From Candidatus Methanofastidiosia archaeon (GTDB lineage Archaea; Methanobacteriota_B; Thermococci; Methanofastidiosales; NM3): a stretch of 5,144 bases of DNA. A program made the translations under genes and the position numbers. Shown here one piece after another: positions 1 to 5,144 of the stretch. Each line of letters begins with the position of its first letter. Positions within the stretch are counted from its first letter, which is position 1. The notes beneath the pieces were generated by a model. It ran no database searches and had not been told where the DNA came from. It saw only the letters and a program-made list of their open reading frames with translations. Where the stretch lies: NCBI GenBank assembly GCA_020854925.1, contig JAHKLV010000094.1, positions 1 to 5,144 on the forward strand, in the 5' to 3' direction.

Positions 1-906
1 GTTGACTTTACATGGGAGGACTTCCAGAAGCGCACGAACGATGAGCTGGTAGGCAATCTCGGCAACTTCATCTACCGCGCCCAGTCGTTTGCGAAGCGGT
101 ATTACGACTCGTGCGTCCCCGTTGCGCCGGAGGGTCCAGAGGATGAGGCCCTCTACCGGGACGTTGCCGCCATTGTTGACGAGATGGCCGATGAGCTCCA
201 TGCCGCACACATACGATCCGGCCTCAAGCTTGCCATGAGGATAGCACGACTCGGCAATCAGTTCTTCCAGGAAAACGAACCGTGGAAGAACGAGGCTCGC
301 CGGGCCCAGACTGTCAGAACATCGCTCAATCTCTGCGCCTCGCTTGCCATCGTCCTGGAACCGTACCTACCCGGGACCGCCGAACGCATCTGGGACGCCC
401 TTTCACTGCAGGGTTCGGTCCGCGATGCTTCGTGGGACATGGCAAAGGAGCGGATGTTTTCGGGAGGGGAGACGATACGGACCCCGAGCATCCTGTTTGA
501 CAAGCTCGAAGACGCGTCTATAGCCGCGTTCAGGAAAAAATACAGCGGCCGCGACAGGCAGCAACCGAAAAAGGAGGAACCCCCGATGATAGAGTATGAA
601 GACTTTGCGAAATGCCAGTTCAAAGTGGCGCGTGTCGTCACGGCAGAACGGGTGGAAAAATCGAAAAAGCTGCTCAAGCTCCAGATAGACCTGGGCGATG
701 AGACCCGCCAGCTCGTGGCAGGCCTTGCCGAATACTATGCCCCCGAGGACATGGTGGGAAAAAAGATAATCATCGTCGCTAACCTCAAACCCGCTAAGCT
801 CATGGGGCTTGAAAGCCAGGGCATGCTGCTTGCGGCGGAGAAGGGAGATACCGTGAAGCTCCTGACCATCGATGGCGACATCGAGCAGGGAGCCGTCATA
901 CGGTAG
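1..906 (+). CDS. metG: methionyl-tRNA synthetase, C-terminal part (5' end outside window)
   Basis: Cytosolic enzyme that charges methionine onto initiator and elongator tRNA-Met using ATP. Frame 1 is open from base 1, so the catalytic Rossmann domain and KMSKS loop lie upstream of the window; 301 residues are visible, roughly half of the usual archaeal length. The first residues (VDFTWEDFQKRTNDELVGNL, then GNFIYR) match the start of the class Ia anticodon-binding helix bundle; FQENEPWK at about residues 89-96 is a conserved helix of that bundle. A short charged linker (about residues 183-195, QQPKKEEPP) leads into an OB-fold EMAPII/Trbp111 tRNA-binding domain at residues 196-301, with the typical VANLKPAKLMGLESQGM stretch at about residues 259-275. 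The stop TAG is followed after one base by the next gene, so the two are probably co-transcribed. Family assignment is firm. The C-terminal domain also has its own ribosome-binding site and ATG (listed separately). Confidence 0.96.
   Translation, partial: VDFTWEDFQKRTNDELVGNLGNFIYRAQSFAKRYYDSCVPVAPEGPEDEALYRDVAAIVDEMADELHAAHIRSGLKLAMRIARLGNQFFQENEPWKNEARRAQTVRTSLNLCASLAIVLEPYLPGTAERIWDALSLQGSVRDASWDMAKERMFSGGETIRTPSILFDKLEDASIAAFRKKYSGRDRQQPKKEEPPMIEYEDFAKCQFKVARVVTAERVEKSKKLLKLQIDLGDETRQLVAGLAEYYAPEDMVGKKIIIVANLKPAKLMGLESQGMLLAAEKGDTVKLLTIDGDIEQGAVIR
571..588 (+). promoter_or_regulatory. possible internal ribosome-binding site and start inside metG
   Basis: AAGGAGG at 571-577 is followed, after an 8-base spacer, by an in-frame ATG at 586-588, exactly where the C-terminal tRNA-binding domain begins (MIEYEDF). 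Initiation here would give a 106-residue free Trbp111-like protein (586-906). The site is better than the one seen before the downstream gene. It may be a by-product of the Lys-Lys-Glu-Glu codons of the linker, so functional use is inference. Confidence 0.4.
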
Positions 907-907
907 G

Positions 908-1648
908 ATGAGCCTCGTACACAAGGCAGGTGCCGCGGCGATGGCACTTCTCGTCCTTTCCGCCGTTGTGGTCTACTCGTATGCGTGGGGTGGTGGGGAA
1001 CCTGCAGTCACAGTACCGCCCCCCCCTTCCTTCGACGTCCAGAAGGAGCGCTACATGAACTCCGATGAAGGGACCGCATACATCACGCCAGCCCATCCCG
1101 CCCTTGCCGGCCACCCTCTTGCGTCCCTTTCCCCCGAGGAACTGTATCTCCATGCCGCACGTTCATGGGTCTGGGTGACTGACAAGACGCTCTATGGCAC
1201 GCCCGACTACTGGGCTGCGCCACAGGAATTTCTTCTTTCATCTCCTTCGCTAGCCACGAATCCCCTTCCCGGATCGGTCGTTGGCGACTGCGAGGACCAG
1301 GCCTTCGCCCTGGCCACGCTCCTCCGTATGGGTGGCATGCCCGCGTCCGATGTCCGTGTAGGCATCGGTCAGGTAAAGATTACCAATCCTGCCACGGGGT
1401 TAAGCTACGTTGGGCTCCACGCATGGGTGGAAATATGGTGGGATTCTGCGTGGATGGCGCTTGATCCCAGCATGCCGACCTACTGGGAAGCATCATCGGA
1501 AAATGTCGTATGCAGGGACGTTCCGGATTTCACGCACTATGCCGTCGCTAGGTACCCCATCATGGAGCTCTGGGCGTATATGAGCGACGAATACTACTGG
1601 TGTGCGCTTAACGGATACGGAACCGCACCAGCATTCTGGAAAGAGTAG
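908..1648 (+). CDS. membrane-anchored transglutaminase-like (papain-fold) domain protein
   Basis: A 246-residue protein with a transglutaminase-like cysteine protease fold; the actual reaction and substrate are unknown. Residues about 7-27 are a hydrophobic segment (AAAMALLVLSAVVVYSYAW) that should act as an uncleaved signal anchor or signal peptide, followed by a Pro-rich spacer (VPPPPS), so the domain is predicted outside the membrane. A candidate catalytic triad is visible: Cys128 in VVGDCEDQAFALATLL, His171 in LHAWVEIWW and Asp186 in WMALDPS, in the order and spacing of the family. The protein is rich in Trp (about 12 residues). I chose the ATG at 908 because it lies one base after the metG stop; the frame is open further upstream (ATG at 872) but that would overlap metG. 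A modest AGGGAG (887-892) lies 15 bases upstream, and translation is probably coupled to metG. Family call is good; biological role unassigned. Confidence 0.82.
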   Translation: MSLVHKAGAAAMALLVLSAVVVYSYAWGGGEPAVTVPPPPSFDVQKERYMNSDEGTAYITPAHPALAGHPLASLSPEELYLHAARSWVWVTDKTLYGTPDYWAAPQEFLLSSPSLATNPLPGSVVGDCEDQAFALATLLRMGGMPASDVRVGIGQVKITNPATGLSYVGLHAWVEIWWDSAWMALDPSMPTYWEASSENVVCRDVPDFTHYAVARYPIMELWAYMSDEYYWCALNGYGTAPAFWKE

Positions 1649-1653
1649 TGTCG

Positions 1654-1678
1654 AAAAAAATCGTGCCGGGGCTGGCAC
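1654..1678 (-). terminator. hairpin plus T-run, second terminator downstream of ftsZ2
   Basis: Read on the minus strand, a GC-rich hairpin (GTGCC at 1678-1674 pairing with GGCAC at 1667-1663, loop of about 6 bases) is followed by TCGA-type sequence containing a run of seven T (1660-1654). This resembles a bacterial intrinsic terminator and lies about 100 bases after the ftsZ2 stop, just before the antisense strand of the transglutaminase gene. It would block read-through into that convergent gene. Archaeal termination mainly needs the T-run, so the hairpin may be incidental. Confidence 0.5.
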
Positions 1679-1740
1679 AGCAACCGTTCTTGCCCTCGGT
1701 TATCACGTACTATCAGGGGCACCACGACCCTCCCTTATGG

Positions 1741-1763
1741 AAAAAAGGAAAAAAAGGGAAAGA
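1741..1763 (-). terminator. poly-T terminator of the cdrS-ftsZ2 operon
   Basis: The minus strand reads TTTCCCTTTTTTTCCTTTTTT beginning about 17 bases after the ftsZ2 stop codon, with runs of seven T (1755-1749) and six T (1746-1741). Oligo-T tracts of this type are the core archaeal transcription termination signal. No clear stem precedes it. Confidence 0.65.
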
Positions 1764-1779
1764 GGAGGGGAGTGCATAC

Positions 1780-2904
1780 TCAGTTAATGCGCGTGATGTT
1801 GAATGCCGCCCAGTTGATGCCGCCCTTCTGCTTTGGCGTCTTGTCTTCCCCAAAGGACGACTTGCCGAATCCCGCCTTGCCGCCGTCGGCCTCCCTGCCG
1901 GATATCCAAGGAGAGGTCACGCCAGTAAGGATAAGCATCACACGGATGGAGTCACGCAGATTGTCATCGACCCTGGCCCCCCAGGTGACATTTGCCTCTC
2001 CGCCTATCTGCTTGCAGATAAGCTCGCCCACCATGTTCGCCTCGGAAAGGCTCATATCGGGACCACCGGTGACATGCACCAAGGCGCCGCGTGCGTGGCT
2101 ATAATCCACTTCGAGAAGCTTGTTCTTGAGCGCTTCGTGGACAGCTTCCTCAGCCCTGTTCTTCGTGTTCGATTCCCCGACACCGATCATGGCATAGCCG
2201 CCGCTCGTCATGACGGCACGAATGTCGGCAAAGTCGAGATTGACAAGGCTTGGGGTGGTAATCGTTTCAGAAAGGCCTTTGACCATTTCCGCGAGGACCT
2301 CGTCGGCTACGGAAAAGGCATAGTTGACCGGCTGATTCGGCACCAATTCAAGAAGCTTGTTATTGTCAAGGGTAATGACGGTGTCTGCGATGGAACTCAG
2401 CATGTTAAGGCCCATTTCCGCCTTCTGCTGGCGTGGGTTTCCTTCCATCTTGAACGGCAGTGTGACAACGCCGATGACAAGGGCACCCTGTGCCTTTGCT
2501 ATCTCGGCCACGACCGATGCGGAACCGGTCCCTGTGCCGCCGCCCATTCCTGCGGTAACGAAGACAAGGTGCGCTCCGTCAAGGACCGCCTTAATCTCTT
2601 GCCTGCTTTCCTCTGCGGCTTTGTACCCGCGTTCCGGGTCTCCGCCGGCACCGAGGCCCTGCGTGAGTTCCCGGCCGATGAGGATCTTGTTGTCTGCTTC
2701 GGTAATGGCCAAATGTTGTTTATCAGTATTCAAAGCCAGGGTCTGGGCACCAGAGATGCCCCCTAGCATGTGCAAGCGGGTGATGGTGTTGTTTCCGGCA
2801 CCGCCACACCCTACCACTACAATGCGCGCCCTACCGAACGAATCCTCGCCGGGCACGTTCGTGCCATCGGTATATCGATTTGCATTCGCGATAATGCTTT
2901 TCAT
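1780..2904 (-). CDS. ftsZ2: cell division protein FtsZ, FtsZ2 type
   Basis: Tubulin-family GTPase of 374 residues that polymerises at mid-cell; in haloarchaea FtsZ2 acts with FtsZ1 and is needed for constriction. Landmarks: T1 loop VVGCGGAGNNT (residues 30-40), tubulin signature GGGTGTGS (121-128), and T7 loop NLDFADIRAVM (222-232) with the catalytic-type acidic residues D224 and D227. N-terminal MKSII, TAGMGGGTGTG, the TTPSLVNLDFAD stretch, the SEANMVGE helix and a C-terminal tail ending in a GGIN motif (residue 361 onward) resemble FtsZ2 of methanogens more than FtsZ1. Residue 130 is Ser where most FtsZ have Pro (SAPVVA). The tail from about residue 336 is a Gly/Lys-rich flexible linker. 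The start is set by a strong AGGAGG at 2919-2914, nine bases before the ATG. It follows a CdrS-like gene by 28 bases, so the two form an operon; poly-T terminators follow the stop. Assignment to FtsZ is certain, to FtsZ2 likely. Confidence 0.97.
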   Translation of the reverse strand: MKSIIANANRYTDGTNVPGEDSFGRARIVVVGCGGAGNNTITRLHMLGGISGAQTLALNTDKQHLAITEADNKILIGRELTQGLGAGGDPERGYKAAEESRQEIKAVLDGAHLVFVTAGMGGGTGTGSASVVAEIAKAQGALVIGVVTLPFKMEGNPRQQKAEMGLNMLSSIADTVITLDNNKLLELVPNQPVNYAFSVADEVLAEMVKGLSETITTPSLVNLDFADIRAVMTSGGYAMIGVGESNTKNRAEEAVHEALKNKLLEVDYSHARGALVHVTGGPDMSLSEANMVGELICKQIGGEANVTWGARVDDNLRDSIRVMLILTGVTSPWISGREADGGKAGFGKSSFGEDKTPKQKGGINWAAFNITRIN

Positions 2905-2913
2905 CCAGGTATT

Positions 2914-2919
2914 CCTCCT
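2914..2919 (-). promoter_or_regulatory. Shine-Dalgarno site of ftsZ2
   Basis: A consensus AGGAGG on the minus strand with a 9-base spacer to the ATG at 2904-2902, located between the cdrS-like stop and ftsZ2. It fixes the ftsZ2 start and suggests strong, independent initiation on the bicistronic mRNA. Confidence 0.85.
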
Positions 2920-2932
2920 TCCCTATTTGCAC

Positions 2933-3154
2933 TTAAAGTTCATCTATTTCCTCATTGCCAGCTTGCCTAGGTTTCATAGTCTGTAGCATAATCTGTGCAT
3001 TCTGGATGCCCTTGAGGCTTCCGAACTCTCTGATCATCAAATCCTTGACCGCACTCCGTATCGCTTCGCTGCGATTGGGAAAGTACCCCGACATGACGAG
3101 CACGTCAATGCCAATGAGGTAGGCTTCAGGGATTTGAATGGACAAAAGCTGCAT
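2933..3154 (-). CDS. cdrS: CdrS-like ribbon-helix-helix transcription regulator
   Basis: A 73-residue protein with a MetJ/Arc/CopG-type ribbon-helix-helix fold. LLSIQIPEAYLIGID (residues 3-17) supplies the DNA-contacting beta strand and the start of helix A; the turn GYFPNRSEAIRSAVKDL (residues 23-39) is the hallmark loop and helix B of archaeal family members. A polar C-terminal tail of about 25 residues follows. Such proteins bind palindromic operators as dimers. It lies 28 bases before ftsZ2 on the same strand. In Halobacterium and Haloferax the gene in this position, cdrS, controls ftsZ2 and cell division, so I infer the same role; the symbol rests on synteny and fold. The ATG at 3154 is preceded by a moderate GGGAG (3169-3165) with a 10-base spacer. 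Candidate self-binding sites are found in its promoter (see the inverted repeats). Confidence 0.85.
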   Translation of the reverse strand: MQLLSIQIPEAYLIGIDVLVMSGYFPNRSEAIRSAVKDLMIREFGSLKGIQNAQIMLQTMKPRQAGNEEIDEL

Positions 3155-3180
3155 ATTATACTGGCTCCCGTATCATGAGG

Positions 3181-3198
3181 ATATTTCCTATGAAATAT
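3181..3198. repeat. inverted repeat ATATTTC-CTAT-GAAATAT, candidate operator
   Basis: Perfect 7-base arms (3181-3187 and 3192-3198) separated by 4 bases. It lies around the predicted transcription start of the cdrS-ftsZ2 operon. A third copy of the same half-site, ATATTTC, is at 3220-3226, overlapping the BRE/TATA region. Such spaced half-sites fit binding of a ribbon-helix-helix dimer, so autoregulation by the CdrS-like protein is plausible but unproven. The AT-rich background makes chance occurrence possible. Confidence 0.45.
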
Positions 3199-3209
3199 AA
3201 GGAGGGATA

Positions 3210-3230
3210 TTATTTATAAATATTTCGGTT
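3210..3230 (-). promoter_or_regulatory. BRE/TATA promoter of the cdrS-ftsZ2 operon
   Basis: On the minus strand the sequence reads AACCGAAATATTTATAAATA: a purine-rich CCGAAA resembling an archaeal BRE followed by an AT-rich TATA element (about 3222-3211). Transcription would start about 25 bases downstream, near 3190, giving a leader of roughly 35 bases that carries the GGGAG ribosome-binding site. Confidence 0.55.
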
Positions 3231-3265
3231 TTATGAGGCAGTTAATTATTACCTTTAACAAAAAG

Positions 3266-3272
3266 TATAAAA
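3266..3272 (+). promoter_or_regulatory. possible distal TATA box upstream of Cgi121
   Basis: TATAAAA preceded by an A-rich AAAAAG that could serve as BRE. It would start transcription near 3295, giving a 30-40 base leader with no Shine-Dalgarno site. It is an alternative or additional promoter to the proximal element at 3303. Confidence 0.35.
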
Positions 3273-3302
3273 TGCTTCATATACATTAAAAGATATAACA
3301 CG

Positions 3303-3312
3303 TATATTTTTA
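3303..3312 (+). promoter_or_regulatory. proximal TATA box of the Cgi121 gene
   Basis: TATATTTTTA centred about 28 bases before the ATG at 3336. The usual archaeal TATA-to-start distance would place transcription initiation on or next to that ATG, that is, a leaderless mRNA. The lack of any GGAGG-like sequence before either candidate start agrees with this. Confidence 0.5.
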
Positions 3313-3323
3313 TAGACGCCGAT

Positions 3324-3337
3324 ATGAGAAATCTCAT
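3324..3337. repeat. palindrome ATGAGA-AA-TCTCAT at the Cgi121 start
   Basis: Perfect 6-base arms with a 2-base centre. It spans both candidate start codons of Cgi121 and the predicted transcription start, a position where a bound regulator would block initiation. No binding protein can be named from the sequence; it differs from the ATATTTC half-sites near cdrS. Confidence 0.4.
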
Positions 3338-3746
3338 GCGCGCTTACGTGTTGGATACCTCGGACGCGCTGGAACTCCAGCGTACCTATCCGGATAGCGT
3401 CTTCCTCTACAACCCTACGTATGTCCTTTCTAAAGAACAGGCGCTCTTCGCCGCCGCCGTCGCCTGCCGGGCGTGCGCTACCGGGCAGTCGCTTGCAAAA
3501 AAACTGGCCGTCGAGTTCCTCATTCGCCTGTCGGGGGAACGCAAGATAGCACAGGCGGTGACATTCGGACCGGCCGGACTCGGGGAACTAGCAGGTGTCA
3601 TCTTCCTCGACGACCGTATCGACCTTTCTGGCCTCTCCGAAAGGGCCTGCGTCCCGTCTCCCCAGACCGTTGCCGAGAAGTATGGCGTGGACGTCGCGGA
3701 CCTGCAAAACGCGGTATACGAGAAAATGGCCCTCGTCGCCCTCTAA
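3336..3746 (+). CDS. KEOPS complex subunit Cgi121
   Basis: Small (136 residues) Cgi121/TPRKB-family protein. In archaea Cgi121 joins Kae1, Bud32 and Pcc1 in KEOPS, which makes the universal t6A37 modification on ANN-decoding tRNAs; work on Methanocaldococcus Cgi121 showed that it recruits tRNA by its 3' CCA end. Family features seen: the helix SKEQALFAAAVACRACATG, then LAKKLAVEFLIRLSGERKIAQAV with the characteristic lEFL-x2-LSGxRxI core, followed by GPAGLGELAGVIFLDD and a C-terminal helical region (VAEKYGVDVADLQNAVYEKMALVAL). I chose the ATG at 3336 because a TATA element at 3303-3312 would start transcription about there (leaderless); an in-frame ATG at 3324 would add four residues (MRNL), and neither has a Shine-Dalgarno site. 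It is divergent from the cdrS-ftsZ2 operon and has no other KEOPS gene beside it in this window. Confidence 0.85.
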   Translation: MRAYVLDTSDALELQRTYPDSVFLYNPTYVLSKEQALFAAAVACRACATGQSLAKKLAVEFLIRLSGERKIAQAVTFGPAGLGELAGVIFLDDRIDLSGLSERACVPSPQTVAEKYGVDVADLQNAVYEKMALVAL

Positions 3747-3807
3747 AATTTGTGAGGAAAAACGGCAGCCAAGGAACGGTACGCCACCTGTTACCATGCA
3801 CGCATCT

Positions 3808-5144
3808 TTAGAGGCCTGTCATGACCTCTGCCCTGTTTTTCAGAAGGTAGTTGGCGGCAACAATCGTCACCGTCTGAATGCCCATGAGCAGGACACCCAG
3901 GGCGGCCGCCTCATTGAAATCGGCATGGAAGAACAGCTCTTTTATCTTCCACGTGATGGGCGCCATCTCGGGATTCGTGGCTCCGAGAAGGATGCTCGTA
4001 GATACCTCAGATATGACATACACAAAGGACAGCATCGCACCTGCCACAATGCTCATGAAGATAAGGGGCAGGGTGATGCGAAGAAGCGTCCTCACCTTTG
4101 AGGCGCCAACGTTAAGCGATGCCTCTTCCAGCGCCTCGTGAGTCTGCTGGAGTCCCGCATACGCCGCCCTGACAGCAAAGGGGATCTTTCGTATGACATA
4201 GGCGGCTATGATGACAAACGCGGGATTCGTGGGATTGAAAAAAGGCGTTCCGTAAAACACCACAAACAGACCGATGCCAAGCACGATCCCCGGTATGGCA
4301 AGTGGCATGGTCACGAGCATGTCGAGGGCAAGGAGGCCAGGAATCTTCTTGCGAGCTATGATATAGGCGGCCATAGTGCCGACGATAATGATAAGGATGA
4401 CCGAGACGAAGGAATAGATAAGACTATTCTTAATAGGTGTATACATATGCACATTTGAAAACATATAACGATAATTATCCAGAGTTAAGCCCCCCAATCC
4501 CCCTTTCGTGAACGAAAGCTTGAAGATGCCGATATGGGGCATGAGGGCGAATCCCAAGAGAACGACAATGAATCCGATGATGAGTGCCACCTGCCGCCGG
4601 GAAGCCCGGAGCGTCACCGGCTGCCACGTTCCCCCCTTGGACATCATGGCATACTTGCGTAAACTGATATATTTGCGGATGATGACAAAACAGACCAGGG
4701 CGATAGCAAGGAGAAGCACGCACAAAGCCATCACCTTATAGTTGTATTGTCCGATATACTGTGGGGCCCAATTATTGAGTATGTATAGCGTAATGGTGTG
4801 TCGGGCAGGGTAACTGTATGCACCCTGTGAAAAAATGATCGGTGTTCCCAGGTCCTCCAGGGAAAGGATAAAGGTGAGGATGGCACCCGCCTCGATACCC
4901 GGCATGGCAAGGGGGAGCGTCACGGAACGGAACTTGAAGAACCCCCGGGCGCCCATGTTCTCGGCCTGTTCCTCAAGGCTGGGGTCTATGTTGACGAAGG
5001 AGGAGTGAGCGTTTAGATAAACAAGGGTGTAAAAATGGAGGGTCTCGACGAGGATGATGGCGGGAAGACCCGTTATCCAGATAGGTTTTGGAAGGATGTG
5101 GAGCTGCTCGAACAAGATCTGATTGATGATGCCGTTGTGTGATA
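3808..5144 (-). CDS. iron(III)-type ABC transporter permease, fused double domain (5' end outside window)
   Basis: Integral membrane permease of the binding-protein-dependent class, FbpB/AfuB/ThiP type, in which two transmembrane domains are fused in one chain. 444 residues are visible and the frame stays open to the window edge (SHNGIINQILFEQL is the first readable stretch), so the first helices are missing. Two EAA loops, which contact the ATPase, are seen: LEEQAENMGARGFFKFRSVT followed by LPLAMPGI (about 4894-4974) and ALEEASLNVGASKVRTLLRI followed by TLPL (about 4066-4134). About nine hydrophobic segments are present; the second domain (from about residue 185) is complete with six. A short basic linker (TLRASRRQ) separates the halves. 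Iron(III) is the commonest substrate of fused permeases of this kind; thiamine or aminoethylphosphonate cannot be excluded because the binding protein and ATPase are not in view. It converges on Cgi121 with 61 bases between them. The TTG at 5115 is not a likely start. Confidence 0.88.
   Translation of the reverse strand, partial: SHNGIINQILFEQLHILPKPIWITGLPAIILVETLHFYTLVYLNAHSSFVNIDPSLEEQAENMGARGFFKFRSVTLPLAMPGIEAGAILTFILSLEDLGTPIIFSQGAYSYPARHTITLYILNNWAPQYIGQYNYKVMALCVLLLAIALVCFVIIRKYISLRKYAMMSKGGTWQPVTLRASRRQVALIIGFIVVLLGFALMPHIGIFKLSFTKGGLGGLTLDNYRYMFSNVHMYTPIKNSLIYSFVSVILIIIVGTMAAYIIARKKIPGLLALDMLVTMPLAIPGIVLGIGLFVVFYGTPFFNPTNPAFVIIAAYVIRKIPFAVRAAYAGLQQTHEALEEASLNVGASKVRTLLRITLPLIFMSIVAGAMLSFVYVISEVSTSILLGATNPEMAPITWKIKELFFHADFNEAAALGVLLMGIQTVTIVAANYLLKNRAEVMTGL
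3810..3840 (+). terminator. weak candidate terminator after Cgi121
   Basis: A 5-bp stem (AGAGG at 3810-3814 with CCTCT at 3825-3829) is followed by GCCCTG and five T (3836-3840). It lies about 65 bases after the Cgi121 stop and overlaps the 3' end of the convergent permease gene. The stem is short and the T-run modest. Confidence 0.25.

Noticed and set aside
872..907. Upstream ATG extending the transglutaminase-like protein by 12 residues
   Set aside because: It would overlap metG, adds a polar stretch (ATSSREPSYGR) before the signal anchor, and the ATG one base after the metG stop is the natural coupled start.
403..924. Minus-strand open frame of 173 codons under metG
   Set aside because: Antisense to the conserved metG C-terminal domains, with no motif and no ribosome-binding site.
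1759..1774. Plus-strand AAAGAGGAGGGG followed by GTG, resembling a ribosome-binding site
   Set aside because: The only frame it could serve is antisense to ftsZ2; the purine tract is the complement of the ftsZ2 poly-T/C terminator.
1648..2766. Open frame of 372 codons on the plus strand, starting with a GTG that overlaps the transglutaminase stop
   Set aside because: It is fully antisense to ftsZ2, which is a clear, conserved gene; the product has no recognisable motif and a composition (Arg/His/Cys rich) typical of a mirror frame in GC-rich coding DNA.
2357..2986. Open frame of 209 codons on the plus strand across the ftsZ2/cdrS junction
   Set aside because: Antisense to the N-terminal half of ftsZ2 and the end of cdrS, with low-complexity Pro/Ala/Ser composition and no family resemblance.
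3233..3289. 18-codon plus-strand ORF (ATG 3233 to TAA 3287-3289) with an AAGGAGGG upstream at 3199-3206
   Set aside because: The SD-like sequence is 26 bases from the ATG, too far to act; the peptide is just AT-rich translation of promoter DNA, and the region is better explained as a divergent promoter.
3758..3762. Minus-strand T5 after the permease as terminator
   Set aside because: Only five T and no stable stem precedes it; too weak to list as a feature.
5113..5115. TTG as the permease start codon
   Set aside because: The frame stays open upstream to the window edge with family-like sequence (SHNGIINQIL), and a start here would cut the first transmembrane domain in half.

Overview
The window looks like a core (non-accessory) chromosomal segment of a euryarchaeon, most likely a methanogen of the class Methanomicrobia. 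Reasons: the methionyl-tRNA synthetase has an archaeal-style anticodon-binding region fused to an EMAP/Trbp111 domain; an FtsZ2-type FtsZ lies directly behind a small ribbon-helix-helix protein; an archaeal KEOPS Cgi121 subunit is present; and the main intergenic region holds TATA/BRE-like promoters. Strong Shine-Dalgarno sites sit beside an apparently leaderless gene. The taxonomic call is inference from gene style, not from a database match.

Layout. Positions 1-906 (+) are the 3' part of metG, followed after one base by a membrane-anchored transglutaminase-like protein (908-1648, +). These two converge on ftsZ2 (1780-2904, -). The 131-bp gap between them carries T-runs and a hairpin that would terminate ftsZ2 transcription. 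ftsZ2 is preceded on the same strand by a 73-residue ribbon-helix-helix gene (2933-3154, -), giving the cdrS-ftsZ2 arrangement known from haloarchaea. An AT-rich divergent promoter region of about 180 bp (3155-3335) separates it from a Cgi121 gene (3336-3746, +). Cgi121 converges on a 5'-truncated iron(III)-type ABC transporter permease (3808-5144, -) that runs off the window end.

The genes cover translation (MetRS), tRNA modification (Cgi121, t6A37), cell division and its control (CdrS-like, FtsZ2), metal uptake (permease) and an uncharacterised cell-envelope protein (transglutaminase-like). The best leads are regulatory: three copies of a 7-bp half-site around the predicted cdrS promoter, a 14-bp palindrome covering the Cgi121 start, and a strong in-frame ribosome-binding site plus ATG inside metG that could yield a free tRNA-binding domain. 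I see no mobile element, CRISPR array, tRNA or rRNA.
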